Assembly (NCBI GenBank): GCA_030848925.1 | Contig: JANFFA010000001.1 | Location: forward strand, 930,001 to 994,000 | Reading direction: 5' to 3' | Length of the DNA: 64,000 nucleotides | Source: Rhodalgimonas zhirmunskyi | GTDB lineage: Bacteria; Pseudomonadota; Alphaproteobacteria; Rhodobacterales; Rhodobacteraceae | Shown here: in pieces, positions 1 to 8,031 of the stretch | Position numbering within the stretch: position 1 is the first letter of the stretch | How the letters are laid out: each line of letters opens with the position of its first letter | Made by a program: the position numbers and the translations under genes | The notes under the pieces: generated by a model | The model's database searches: none | The model's input: only the letters and a program-made list of their open reading frames with translations | Told to the model about the DNA's origin: nothing

Positions 1-2
1 AC

Positions 3-173
3 GAAGAAACCGGGATTTGCACGGGCTGCTATCGCACACGAGACGAGATCGCGGGCTGGATGCGCAAAAGCCCCGAAGAGCGGCGCGAGATCATGGGCGC
101 GCTGCCCGAGCGCGCGCAGCTGTTGAAAAAGCGCCGGGGCGGACGCGCCGGGCGGCTATCACGTCAGGGCTGA
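3..173 (+). CDS. DUF1289 domain protein, C-terminal part
   Basis: The frame is open from the window edge to a TGA and encodes the last 56 residues of a small protein. It carries the cysteine motif GICTGCYRTRDEIAGW followed by SPEERREIM and a basic tail, the usual signature of DUF1289 proteins (short, Cys-rich, probably metal-binding, function unknown). The N-terminal part with the first cysteines lies outside the window. It converges on the next gene with only 27 bases between the stops. The family call rests on the motif alone. Confidence 0.75.
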   Translation, partial: EETGICTGCYRTRDEIAGWMRKSPEERREIMGALPERAQLLKKRRGGRAGRLSRQG

Positions 174-200
174 CGCCCCTTCTGCCAGCGGGCAGGTGTT

Positions 201-854
201 TCAGGCGAGCTCTTCCTCAACCACGGTAACACTGTCGAGCGGAATGTCGGCCGCCCTAACCCCTGCAAGTTCGGCCACGATCTGTCCGTCGACGAGGATA
301 TGCGCCGCCGGCTGCCCGCCACGCCCGGGCGCATCGGTGATCGTGACGTCGCAAGGGCCATCGTAATCCTGCGGCACCACGACGACGATGGTATCAGCAT
401 CAGAGACGTCGCCAGCCAGCGTGTCGGAGGCAGGCAGGTCAGTCGGTTCGCTATCGGTAGGTGCCGGTTTGCTCTGAGCCGTATCGTTTGCCTTGTCCGC
501 CTGGGACGTGGGCCTCGGTTGAGCGGCTGATGCCGGTGTGGCCTCAGATTTTAATTGAGGAATCGACTCGGCGATTTCGGATGCCGCGAGTTTTTGCTTC
601 AGGTTCGACATAAACGCTTCTGTCGCGCCGGGCGCGGCTTGCGTGCCATGCGGGGCGCTCGCCACTCGGCCAAACTCTTGAGGCCCCTCGAACGCGGTGC
701 GGGCGTGCACCCGATTGCCCCCCGGTTGGCCCTGCCCCGTTCTTGCGCCTGAACCCGATACGGGAACTGCAACGGCACTTGCCCGGGCGGCCTCCTCATC
801 CCGAAAGAACGAGCCGAGCGCGGCAAGGGCGAAGAGTACGATCAGTTCGAGCAT
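201..854 (-). CDS. hypothetical membrane-anchored protein
   Basis: A 217-residue protein I do not recognise. Residues 2-17 form one hydrophobic segment, which is a membrane anchor or uncleaved signal. Residues 20-130 are rich in Ala, Pro, Gly and Thr and look disordered. The C-terminal 70 residues look folded (beta-rich, with DTIVVVVPQDYDG) and end in an acidic EEELA. The ATG at 854 has a GAGG seven bases upstream, which supports this start. The topology suggests an envelope protein with a flexible stalk. No function is proposed. Confidence 0.6.
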   Translation of the reverse strand: MLELIVLFALAALGSFFRDEEAARASAVAVPVSGSGARTGQGQPGGNRVHARTAFEGPQEFGRVASAPHGTQAAPGATEAFMSNLKQKLAASEIAESIPQLKSEATPASAAQPRPTSQADKANDTAQSKPAPTDSEPTDLPASDTLAGDVSDADTIVVVVPQDYDGPCDVTITDAPGRGGQPAAHILVDGQIVAELAGVRAADIPLDSVTVVEEELA

Positions 855-998
855 TGGCGGGCCTCATCCGGTTACAGGCCCCAAGGGGCCACAAAATGGC
901 CACAAATTCAACGCCTTAGTGGCGGCTTCCGTCTCGACTTTTGCAGCAATAAGCGCGCCTGCGAAGGATTGTTCGCAAACGCGCGCCAATCGCGTCGA

Positions 999-1823
999 TC
1001 AGTAGCCCATCGCCTTGCGCAGCATGTTCACCGCCACCAATCCGAGGAAGACCGCAAAGACCCGCTTGAGCGGCTTCGGATCCATCGCATGCGCCAGCTT
1101 CACGCCAAGCGGTGCGGTGATCAGGGTCATCGAAACGATGATTGCAAATGCCACGAGATTGACCGCGCCGATGGTCAGCGGCGGGCGGTTGGCCGGGTCA
1201 ATCGGCAGGAACAGGAACCCCACCACCGATGGCACGGCAATCAGAATGCCAAAGCCCGCCGCCGTGGCCACGGCCCGGTGAATGGGCGTGTTGAACAACG
1301 TCATGATCGGTACCCCGAAGCTGCCGCCCCCGATCCCCATGAGCACAGACAGAAAACCGACCATCGGCGACATCGTGGCACGGGCAATACCGCCCGGCAT
1401 CTGCTGGCCCAAGCGCCAGTTCTGCCGCCCGAACCCGAGATAGAGAGCGACGACAAGGCCGAGAACACCGAAAATCGCCTGCAACGTGGTAGAGCGCAAC
1501 TGCGACGCGACCAGCACGCCGAGAATTGCGCCCACGGCGATCCCCGGCGCCCATCCACGCAGGATATCCCAGTCAACGGCGCCCTTCTTGTTATGGCTCA
1601 GGACCGAGCGCACAGAGGTGACGATGATGGTGGCCAGCGACGTGGCAAGGCAGATCTGCATCAATTGCGGGCCTTCATAGCCCAGCGTCTGGAACGCGTA
1701 GAAAAAGGCCGGAACCAGAACGATACCGCCCCCCACGCCCAGAAGCCCCGCCAGCACCCCGGCGAACGCCCCGATCACAACCAGCATGGCCCCCATCGCG
1801 AAAAGCAGCGTCGTATCAGGCAT
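999..1823 (-). CDS. TauE/SafE family sulfite/anion exporter-like permease
   Basis: A 274-residue polytopic membrane protein with about eight hydrophobic segments. It has the two family repeats: GVLAGLLGVGGGIVLVPAFF near residue 25 and GFLSVLMGIGGGSFGVPIM near residue 155. TauE/SafE proteins export sulfite, sulfoacetate or related small anions across the inner membrane. No sulfonate genes are next to it, so the substrate is open. The ATG at 1823 follows GGGGAGAG. It lies downstream of dusA on the same strand, separated by tandem palindromes. Confidence 0.88.
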   Translation of the reverse strand: MPDTTLLFAMGAMLVVIGAFAGVLAGLLGVGGGIVLVPAFFYAFQTLGYEGPQLMQICLATSLATIIVTSVRSVLSHNKKGAVDWDILRGWAPGIAVGAILGVLVASQLRSTTLQAIFGVLGLVVALYLGFGRQNWRLGQQMPGGIARATMSPMVGFLSVLMGIGGGSFGVPIMTLFNTPIHRAVATAAGFGILIAVPSVVGFLFLPIDPANRPPLTIGAVNLVAFAIIVSMTLITAPLGVKLAHAMDPKPLKRVFAVFLGLVAVNMLRKAMGY

Positions 1824-1908
1824 CGGTCTCTCCCCTCATTTCCCGGGCAGGCATACACGCGCCGACGCGCGAAGAAAAGAAGCCTCGCGCCTGCTCCGGG
1901 CGGGGGCC

Positions 1909-1952
1909 GAAATCCTGCGAGGATTTCGAACCGGAATTTTGCGAAAATTCCG
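1909..1952. repeat. tandem palindromes with identical GCG loops
   Basis: Two perfect hairpins lie head to tail. GAAATCCT-GCG-AGGATTTC occupies 1909-1927. CGGAATTTT-GCG-AAAATTCCG occupies 1932-1952. Stems are 8 and 9 bp and both loops read GCG. Neither is followed by a T-run on either strand, so a standard terminator is unlikely. They sit between the dusA stop and the tauE start. The form suggests a dispersed intergenic repeat, or an mRNA-stabilising or attenuating structure. Confidence 0.7.
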
Positions 1953-1959
1953 CCTGCGC

Positions 1960-2958
1960 TCAGGCTGCGCGGTGGGCTTCGACCTCGGAAAGGGCGGCTT
2001 CGATCAGAGCGGGGCCGGCGCCGGGCAGATGTGCGTTCTCTGACAACATACGGCGCCAGTGTCGCGCGCCGGGTTGGCCCGCGAACAGGCCGAGCATGTG
2101 GCGCGTGACCTGCGCCAGCTTGCCCCCAGCGGCGAGATGTGCGTCGATATAGGGCAGCATCGCGCGGGCGACTTCGCTACGCGCAGGGGCTGCATCGCCA
2201 CCGAAAAAGCGCTGATCCGCCCGGGCCAGAATATCATAGGGCTGATGATAGGCCGCACGCCCGATCATCACCCCATCCAAGCCCTTGTCGAGAAAACCGG
2301 CGGCTTGATCCAGCGAGGTGATGCCGCCATTCACACTCAACTCCAACCCGGGAAACAGGCCATTCATCCGCAGCACGAGATCGTAGTCGAGCGGCGGTAT
2401 GTCCCTGTTTTCCTTGGGCGAAAGCCCCTGCAACCACGCCTTGCGCGCGTGGATGATAAAACGGCTGACCCCCGCCGCGCCGACACGCGAGAGGAACTCG
2501 GGCAGGACCACCTCGGGCGACTGGTCGTCGACGCCAATGCGGCACTTTACCGTCACCGGAACCGACACCGCGCCGATCATCGCGGCGCAACACTCGGCCA
2601 CGAGGCCCGGATCCTTCATCAGAACCGCCCCGAAGGTACCCGATTGCACCCGGTCGCTGGGGCAGCCGACGTTGAGGTTGATCTCGTCATAGCCCGCGTC
2701 CTGCCCCAACTTGGCCGCCTGCGCCAGTTCATCCGGATCCGACCCGCCCAGTTGCAGGGCAACCGGATGCTCCTCGGGCGAGTGATCAAGCAGATGCAGC
2801 GCCCCGCCCCGCACCAATGCGGGCGCGGTCACCATTTCGGTGTAGAGCAGGGCCGAGCGGCTGATCTTGCGATGAAAGACGCGGCAATGCCTGTCGGTCC
2901 AATCCATCATGGGCGCAACCGATAAGCGCGACGCCGCAGTGGCTGCTTTGTTGGGCAT
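1960..2958 (-). CDS. dusA: tRNA-dihydrouridine(20/20a) synthase DusA
   Basis: This 332-residue cytosolic flavoenzyme reduces uridine 20/20a in the tRNA D-loop using NADPH and FMN. Family marks are the start SVAPMMDWTDRHCR, the FMN-barrel motif LNVGCPSDRVQSGTFGAVLM with the catalytic Cys, a C-R-I-G motif in VKCRIGVDD, SVNGGI and MIGRAAY. E. coli DusA has about 330 residues. I start at ATG 2958, which has TAGGAG nine bases upstream. The frame stays open for 29 more codons 5', but those residues do not resemble the family. Confidence 0.95.
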   Translation of the reverse strand: MPNKAATAASRLSVAPMMDWTDRHCRVFHRKISRSALLYTEMVTAPALVRGGALHLLDHSPEEHPVALQLGGSDPDELAQAAKLGQDAGYDEINLNVGCPSDRVQSGTFGAVLMKDPGLVAECCAAMIGAVSVPVTVKCRIGVDDQSPEVVLPEFLSRVGAAGVSRFIIHARKAWLQGLSPKENRDIPPLDYDLVLRMNGLFPGLELSVNGGITSLDQAAGFLDKGLDGVMIGRAAYHQPYDILARADQRFFGGDAAPARSEVARAMLPYIDAHLAAGGKLAQVTRHMLGLFAGQPGARHWRRMLSENAHLPGAGPALIEAALSEVEAHRAA

Positions 2959-3255
2959 TCTTGTGTCTCCTACGGTCCGCGATCCGGTTTTCGGGGCCAG
3001 ATTGCACACATACTGCACAGGAATTGGGGCAGTCCAGCCCCCCAAAGGCGATGACAGGTAAACGGCGGATGGGGCTGGGGCAATAATTGTGATCGCCCAC
3101 TCGATAGCTGAAAGCCGGAGCTATTGAAATCTCAGGAGGGTTTAATCAGCCGCCGATGCCTCGTGCTCGGCACATGCACTCCAAGCCCCAACCCGTTGTT
3201 GCAAAGCCAGTTTCGCTCCAGTTTTCCACAGGCAAGATGACAGCGTCGAAATTGA
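2959..3255. other. intergenic stretch without a gene
   Basis: About 300 bases lie between the end of the hydroxycinnamate operon and dusA. No convincing ORF, tRNA or strong terminator is seen. An imperfect hairpin, ATAGCT-N9-AGCTAT, is present at 3104-3124. It should hold the dusA promoter on the minus strand, but no clear -35/-10 pair stands out. Confidence 0.5.
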
Positions 3256-4815
3256 TCAGTCGAGCAAGGTGCTTACCGGCAAAGGCCGCGACAGCGCGAA
3301 ATCACGAAGCCTCGAATACTCCGAATCTGATGTGGCATCAGCCATTCGGGCGCACACTGCGCGATGGAACAGGGCGCAACTCAGTTGTGCAAAATCATGT
3401 GCCAGAGGCGATGGGTCTTCGGCGCGCAATATTGTGCTGCGCGCTTTGCGCCAGAATTCACGAAGCTCCAATACAGTTGGGTGATCTGTCAATTCAGCGA
3501 TCAGCGCGTCGAACACATCGGCCCCTGCCCCGCCTTGGTGACGCAAGCCCCGCGTTGCCACGCCAAGTTCATGGATACCATTTGCGCCTTCGTAGATGGC
3601 TGTGATCCGTGCGTCAGCCCACGTCTGTGCAAGGCCGTATTCTTTCAGATAGCCGTATCCGCCAAGGATCTGAATTCCGAGATTGGCTGATGTTATGCCG
3701 GCTTCTGTACAGAATATCTTACAAAGCGGCGTCAGGAATTCGATCAAGGCAGGCCGTTCCGCGCGCAGCATTTCGACCAAAGCCACATGCGCCATCCCCC
3801 GCGCGCCGATCTCGAGGCAGCGCTGCTCGTCGAGCATTCGGCGCACATCGGCATGATCTGTCAGAACAGCTTCCGAGCCGTCCGACCGTCGCCCTTGTTT
3901 GCGCTCGGAGGCATATGTTTTGGCGATGCGATGGGCATGTGATGCAAGGGCAACGCCTTGCAGACTCACGTCCAGACGCGCGTGATTCATCAGGACGAAC
4001 ATCGCAGCAAGACCCGTCCCTAATTCGCCGATCAGCTCTGCGGGGCAAGCATTGAACGCCACCTGACAGGTCGGCGATGCGTGCAGGCCCATCTTTTCTT
4101 CGATCCGCGTGACCGAAATCGTCCCACCAGCCTGCTGTTTGCTCGTTAGAAACAACGAGAGGCCTTTGATGCCATCCTCTTTACTGCCCGTGCGTGCGAG
4201 GACCAGATGCAGGATGTCATCGCTCAGGTTCTGATCGCCGCCAGAAATAAAGATCTTCTCACCGTCAATGATCCATCCATCACCTTGAGAGGTCGCCCTG
4301 GTGCGAATGCGCGACAGGTCAGAACCAGCGCCCGGTTCGGTCAGGCACATCGTCGAGAGCGCGGTCCCCGCTGCAAGCTTGGGGATCCAGTGCGCCTGTT
4401 GCGTGTCATTTCCGAACCGGCGCAGTGTCGAAATGGCACCGGGGACAAGGTTGCAAACCATCTGCATCGAGAGGTTCGCGCCAGAGAAAATCTCTGACAC
4501 GGCGGCTGCGACAAGCGTGTTCTGCCCCATGCCTCCGTGCTCTTCGGGTGCGGTGAGGCCCTGCCAGCCCATTTCGGCCAGCTGTTTGAACGCGTCCACA
4601 AATCCATCAGGCATGCAGACGCGGCCATTTTCCAACCGACATCCCTGTTGATCACCAACCTCGTTCAAGGGAGCGATCACGCCCTCTGCGAACGTTGCGA
4701 AATGAGTGATGATCTGTGAGGCAAGATCACCATCCCATTCCGGCAAACGCTCTGCACCGGCCACGTTGACAAGTGAAAACAGGATATCTTCAATCGGTGA
4801 CTTAAACGTCGTCAT
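3256..4815 (-). CDS. acyl-CoA dehydrogenase
   Basis: A 519-residue FAD-dependent dehydrogenase that makes the alpha-beta double bond in an acyl-CoA. Visible motifs are MCLTEPGAGSDLS (FAD/substrate contacts, near residue 157), GGYGYLKEYGLAQ, and AIYEGANGIH, whose Glu is in the usual catalytic-base position. The family is normally 380-400 residues, or about 580-600 for the longer subgroup; this one is intermediate. It is the last gene of the operon, eight bases after the amidohydrolase, with AGGGGG before its ATG. From context I infer that it oxidises saturated aryl-propionyl-CoAs (dihydro-hydroxycinnamates) to the cinnamoyl-CoA level. That substrate is not shown by the sequence. Confidence 0.88.
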   Translation of the reverse strand: MTTFKSPIEDILFSLVNVAGAERLPEWDGDLASQIITHFATFAEGVIAPLNEVGDQQGCRLENGRVCMPDGFVDAFKQLAEMGWQGLTAPEEHGGMGQNTLVAAAVSEIFSGANLSMQMVCNLVPGAISTLRRFGNDTQQAHWIPKLAAGTALSTMCLTEPGAGSDLSRIRTRATSQGDGWIIDGEKIFISGGDQNLSDDILHLVLARTGSKEDGIKGLSLFLTSKQQAGGTISVTRIEEKMGLHASPTCQVAFNACPAELIGELGTGLAAMFVLMNHARLDVSLQGVALASHAHRIAKTYASERKQGRRSDGSEAVLTDHADVRRMLDEQRCLEIGARGMAHVALVEMLRAERPALIEFLTPLCKIFCTEAGITSANLGIQILGGYGYLKEYGLAQTWADARITAIYEGANGIHELGVATRGLRHQGGAGADVFDALIAELTDHPTVLELREFWRKARSTILRAEDPSPLAHDFAQLSCALFHRAVCARMADATSDSEYSRLRDFALSRPLPVSTLLD

Positions 4816-4823
4816 GACACCCC

Positions 4824-5699
4824 CTAAGCGGCAACGCCCAACAGGCGCATGGCGTTTTCTTTCAAAATAAGCGGGCGCACATCGTCTCTGAAATCGGCCT
4901 GATCAAAGGCATCCAGCCATTTTTCGGGTGCAATCATCGGCCAGTCTGATCCGAACAGCATCTTATGCTTCAGCATTCGGTTTGCATATTGGATGAGAAT
5001 TTTGGGAAAATACTTCGGCGACCATCCCGACAGGTCGATATAGACGTTCGGTTTGTGCTGCGCGACGGACAACGCCTCTTCCTGCCAAGGGAAGGATGGA
5101 TGCGCGAGGATGATGGGCATGTCGGGAAAATCTACCGCCAGATCGTCCATATACATGGGGTTCGAATACTTCAGCCGCATCCCGTTTCCGCCCGGCATGC
5201 CCGAGCCTACGCCGGTTTGCCCAGTGTGAAACAGAGCCGGTTTGCCGGATTCCGCGATCGCTTCGTAAAGCACATAGGCGGATCGATCATTGGGGTAGAA
5301 CCCCTGCATCGTCGGGTGGAACTTGAATCCCTGAACACCGTGGTTCTCAACCAAATCACGGGCCTCACGTGCGCCCAGCTTGCCCTTGGCGGGATCGATG
5401 GAGGCGAAAGGGATCAGGATGTCGTCGTTCTTGGCGCAGACGTCGGCAACCTCGTAATTGTCATAGCGCCGGTATCCTGTCTCACGCTCTGAATCGACGG
5501 GAAAGATCACGGCAGCGATGTTTTTTTCACGGTAATGCGCCGCGGTTTCGTCGATCGTGGGCGGATGGTGCCAAGGTGCGCCGAAATATTTTGCCATTGT
5601 GCTTTGCAGCTCGTCATATCCGTCATCGGCATGACATCCGCAGGCTTCCTCGGCGTGGGTGTGGAAGTCAATCGCACGTACTTTATTGAAATCGATCAT
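4824..5699 (-). CDS. amidohydrolase-family (ACMSD-like) hydrolase, candidate beta-keto aryl-CoA hydrolase
   Basis: A 291-residue TIM-barrel metal hydrolase of the amidohydrolase-2 family. It has IDFHTHAEE at residue 11 (first metal ligands), GFKFHPTMQGF near 125, ILAHPSFPW near 195 and LFGSDWPM near 250 (late Asp). Paralogues include decarboxylases and hydrolases. In CoA-dependent beta-oxidative hydroxycinnamate pathways, a protein of this fold has been proposed to cleave the aryl-beta-ketopropionyl-CoA in place of a thiolase. Its place in the ligase/hydratase/dehydrogenase operon fits that role. GAGGAG lies before the ATG, and the ligase stop is ten bases upstream. Confidence 0.8.
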   Translation of the reverse strand: MIDFNKVRAIDFHTHAEEACGCHADDGYDELQSTMAKYFGAPWHHPPTIDETAAHYREKNIAAVIFPVDSERETGYRRYDNYEVADVCAKNDDILIPFASIDPAKGKLGAREARDLVENHGVQGFKFHPTMQGFYPNDRSAYVLYEAIAESGKPALFHTGQTGVGSGMPGGNGMRLKYSNPMYMDDLAVDFPDMPIILAHPSFPWQEEALSVAQHKPNVYIDLSGWSPKYFPKILIQYANRMLKHKMLFGSDWPMIAPEKWLDAFDQADFRDDVRPLILKENAMRLLGVAA

Positions 5700-5709
5700 G
5701 ATTTACTCC

Positions 5710-7524
5710 TCAAACTCGGATCAATGCGGGGTCTTCATTGTCATAAAGCCGTTCAAGCAGATCTGACCGTCGGGTCATGATCTTGCGCGGATTGAGCGAC
5801 CCTTTATCAGTGATCTCACTGTCCTTAAGCGATGGCGGCTCGGCCAGAATGATCGCACGCGATATCCGCTTGGCGGACCCGGATGCCGCCTTCGCCATTT
5901 CGCCGAGACGGTTCTCGATTTGCGATTGAAGGATCGGATCAATCACCGCGCCCTCGGACGTGTTGTCGCCATGGACCTGCTCCGGACGGGGGAAGATGAA
6001 CAGGCCGATGGCGTCACGATCATGGCCACAGATCATCACGTCTTGCACCAGGCCACGCAGCGCATCAAGCGCGTCCAGCCGCAGTTTGCCAGCCTGCACC
6101 CAAGTCCCGGTCAATAGTTTGAAGTCCTCGGACACCCGTCCGTCGAACGCGAGCCCTCGGTTCGGGTCTTCTGCATCGACGAAACGCACGGCATCTCCTG
6201 TGATCAGGTAGCCCTCGTCGTCAAATGCCTCAGCCGTTTTGGCCTGATCCTCAAAGTAGCCCTGCATCACGTTGGGCCCTTTAACACGCAATTCACAACG
6301 CATCTCATCATCAGGGGTAAGCTTGATTTCTGTGCCGGGCAAAGGCACGCCGACCACACCAGATCGGCCAATGGGCTCATGCACCATTAGCGTTGCAGGT
6401 GCAGTTTCGGTCATACCCCAGCTGGAAATCATCAAAGGCAGGCGCCCGCGCACTTCCATCGCCATCTCTTCTAGGCGTGACCACACATCTTGTGGGAGTG
6501 ACGCGCCAGCATAGAAGATCAGATCCAAGTCGCCAAAATAAGCCTTGCGAAGTTCAATGTTGGTTTCCATTTCATGAACCAACATCGAAAAACCGACCGG
6601 AACGTTGAATGACAATGTTCCCGGGCGCTCGATGATGTTGCGCACGGTCCGCTCAAAAAGCTTTTTGGTGGGTTTGCCATCGTCGATAACCAGCGTGCCA
6701 CCGTTGGCCAGCATCATGTTCGTATTATGCGACCCGCCGAAAACATGGTTCCACGGCAGCCAGTCACAAATCCGAGGCGCTTGGTCTTTCAGAAACGGCA
6801 AAACCGATGCCATTTGACTTTGATTGGTGCACATCATCCGTTGGGTGGTCAAAACACCTTTGGGGTCCGAAGAAGAGCCCGAGGTAAACAGGATCTTGGC
6901 AACAGTGTCCGGCCCCGTTGTCGCCAGAATTGCATCCGCGTCTTGGCTGGAGTCTCCTTCAAGCAGGCTTGCGAAGGACGTCACCGCGGACGGTCCGCCC
7001 TCCGTTTGTGTTGCGACGATTTCGACCCCTTGCAGCTGCGGCAAAGCCAACGCGGACGCATAGACCTCGGCATCATCCGTGTAGGCCATTTTGGGGCGAA
7101 CCTTGTCCAGAACATAGATCAAACGGCCGTGCGCTTCGGTGATCAGAGAGTATTGCTCGGCCAATGGAACCGTCGGCACCCCCGCGTATTGGGCCCCGTA
7201 TGACAGAAGCGCATGATTGACGGAATTGCCCGAGAGGATCACGATCGGCGTCTCTTGCCCCATGTTCCGCGCGCGCAGAGACGTTGCGATGGCGCGGACG
7301 GCCGCCAGCGCCTGCTTGAACGTCACATCCCGCCAACCCGTCTCTGACCGCTCGGCCAAGAAGACCTGATCCGGGGTTTTCGCGGCCCAATAATGCAACC
7401 AGTCTGCCGTGCGATCCACGACTGGGGCGAGAGGTATCTTTGACGACAGGACAAGGTCACCGCCGTGCCGCGACAGGTCGACAGAGTGAGGCACCAAGTT
7501 AAGGCCGGTCTGTTGGTCGATCAT
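5710..7524 (-). CDS. fcs: feruloyl-CoA / hydroxycinnamoyl-CoA synthetase
   Basis: A 604-residue AMP-forming acyl-CoA ligase. The P-loop ILFTSGSSSDPKGVL is followed by WLPWNHVFGGSHN and SSWGMTETAPATLMV. The C-terminal GTWVQAGKLRLDALDAL replaces the usual GYKI stretch, as in the feruloyl-CoA synthase subgroup. The expected reaction activates ferulate, p-coumarate or caffeate with ATP and CoA in the cytosol. I start at ATG 7524, which overlaps the MarR stop as ATGA and has GGAG 11 bases upstream. The frame stays open further 5', but only through marR. Exact substrate is inferred from the family and operon. Confidence 0.85.
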   Translation of the reverse strand: MIDQQTGLNLVPHSVDLSRHGGDLVLSSKIPLAPVVDRTADWLHYWAAKTPDQVFLAERSETGWRDVTFKQALAAVRAIATSLRARNMGQETPIVILSGNSVNHALLSYGAQYAGVPTVPLAEQYSLITEAHGRLIYVLDKVRPKMAYTDDAEVYASALALPQLQGVEIVATQTEGGPSAVTSFASLLEGDSSQDADAILATTGPDTVAKILFTSGSSSDPKGVLTTQRMMCTNQSQMASVLPFLKDQAPRICDWLPWNHVFGGSHNTNMMLANGGTLVIDDGKPTKKLFERTVRNIIERPGTLSFNVPVGFSMLVHEMETNIELRKAYFGDLDLIFYAGASLPQDVWSRLEEMAMEVRGRLPLMISSWGMTETAPATLMVHEPIGRSGVVGVPLPGTEIKLTPDDEMRCELRVKGPNVMQGYFEDQAKTAEAFDDEGYLITGDAVRFVDAEDPNRGLAFDGRVSEDFKLLTGTWVQAGKLRLDALDALRGLVQDVMICGHDRDAIGLFIFPRPEQVHGDNTSEGAVIDPILQSQIENRLGEMAKAASGSAKRISRAIILAEPPSLKDSEITDKGSLNPRKIMTRRSDLLERLYDNEDPALIRV

Positions 7525-8021
7525 TGTCTCTGCTCCAAATCTATACCTGTTCCCCTGCTCACGCGCCCAAGCAATTTGCGCAGCTGCGAGATTTCTTGCG
7601 GAGTCAAATCGGAAAAAAGCGCGGCTTCGTGATCTTGCACAGCTTTCTCTACCTTCTCCCAAAGCCGCTTGCCTGCCGCCGTCACTGTGAGTGCATTGGT
7701 CCTGCGGTCACCCTTCACACGTTTGCGTTTCAAAACCCCGGCGCTTTCAAGTTCGTCCACCACAACGACAACACCCGAGCGTTTGATATTGAGCACTTCA
7801 GAAAGGTCGTTCTGGGAAATTCCCGGGCTTGCGATGACGACCCCCAATGCTGAAAACGTGCCGGTCCGCAGACCAAACGGTGCCAGCGTTTCGGCAATAT
7901 CGTCTTGAATCAACAGATAGGCCCGCTTCATTCGGTAGCCGACAAATTGGCGCAAAAGCGCGTCACTCGCCCGCTGATCCGAGGTCATGATTGTCAGGTC
8001 TGAGGTTTTCGCTTGGGGCAT
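7521..8021 (-). CDS. MarR-family regulator of the hydroxycinnamate operon (CouR-like)
   Basis: A 166-residue winged-helix protein. It has the MarR core ALGVVIASPGISQNDLSEVL-type helix-turn-helix, then KRKRVKGDRRTNALTVTAAG (the wing with the D-R-R signature). MarR proteins are dimeric repressors released by a small ligand. CouR of Rhodopseudomonas palustris, also MarR type, answers to p-coumaroyl-CoA. The gene is ATGA-coupled to the CoA ligase whose product could be its ligand. GAGGAAC lies before the ATG. A palindrome at the operon promoter (12575-12589) is a candidate site. The regulator-operator link is inference. Confidence 0.85.
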   Translation of the reverse strand: MPQAKTSDLTIMTSDQRASDALLRQFVGYRMKRAYLLIQDDIAETLAPFGLRTGTFSALGVVIASPGISQNDLSEVLNIKRSGVVVVVDELESAGVLKRKRVKGDRRTNALTVTAAGKRLWEKVEKAVQDHEAALFSDLTPQEISQLRKLLGRVSRGTGIDLEQRQ

Positions 8022-8031
8022 TTTCAGTTCC

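Noticed and set aside
878-891. GGCCCC-AA-GGGGCC palindrome upstream of the hypothetical gene as an operator
   Set aside because: Short, low-complexity GC palindrome, likely by chance in GC-rich DNA; no partner site.
3256-4815. Assignment of the acyl-CoA dehydrogenase as DmdC of DMSP breakdown
   Set aside because: It is about 80 residues shorter than DmdC, and the operon is aromatic rather than DMSP-related.
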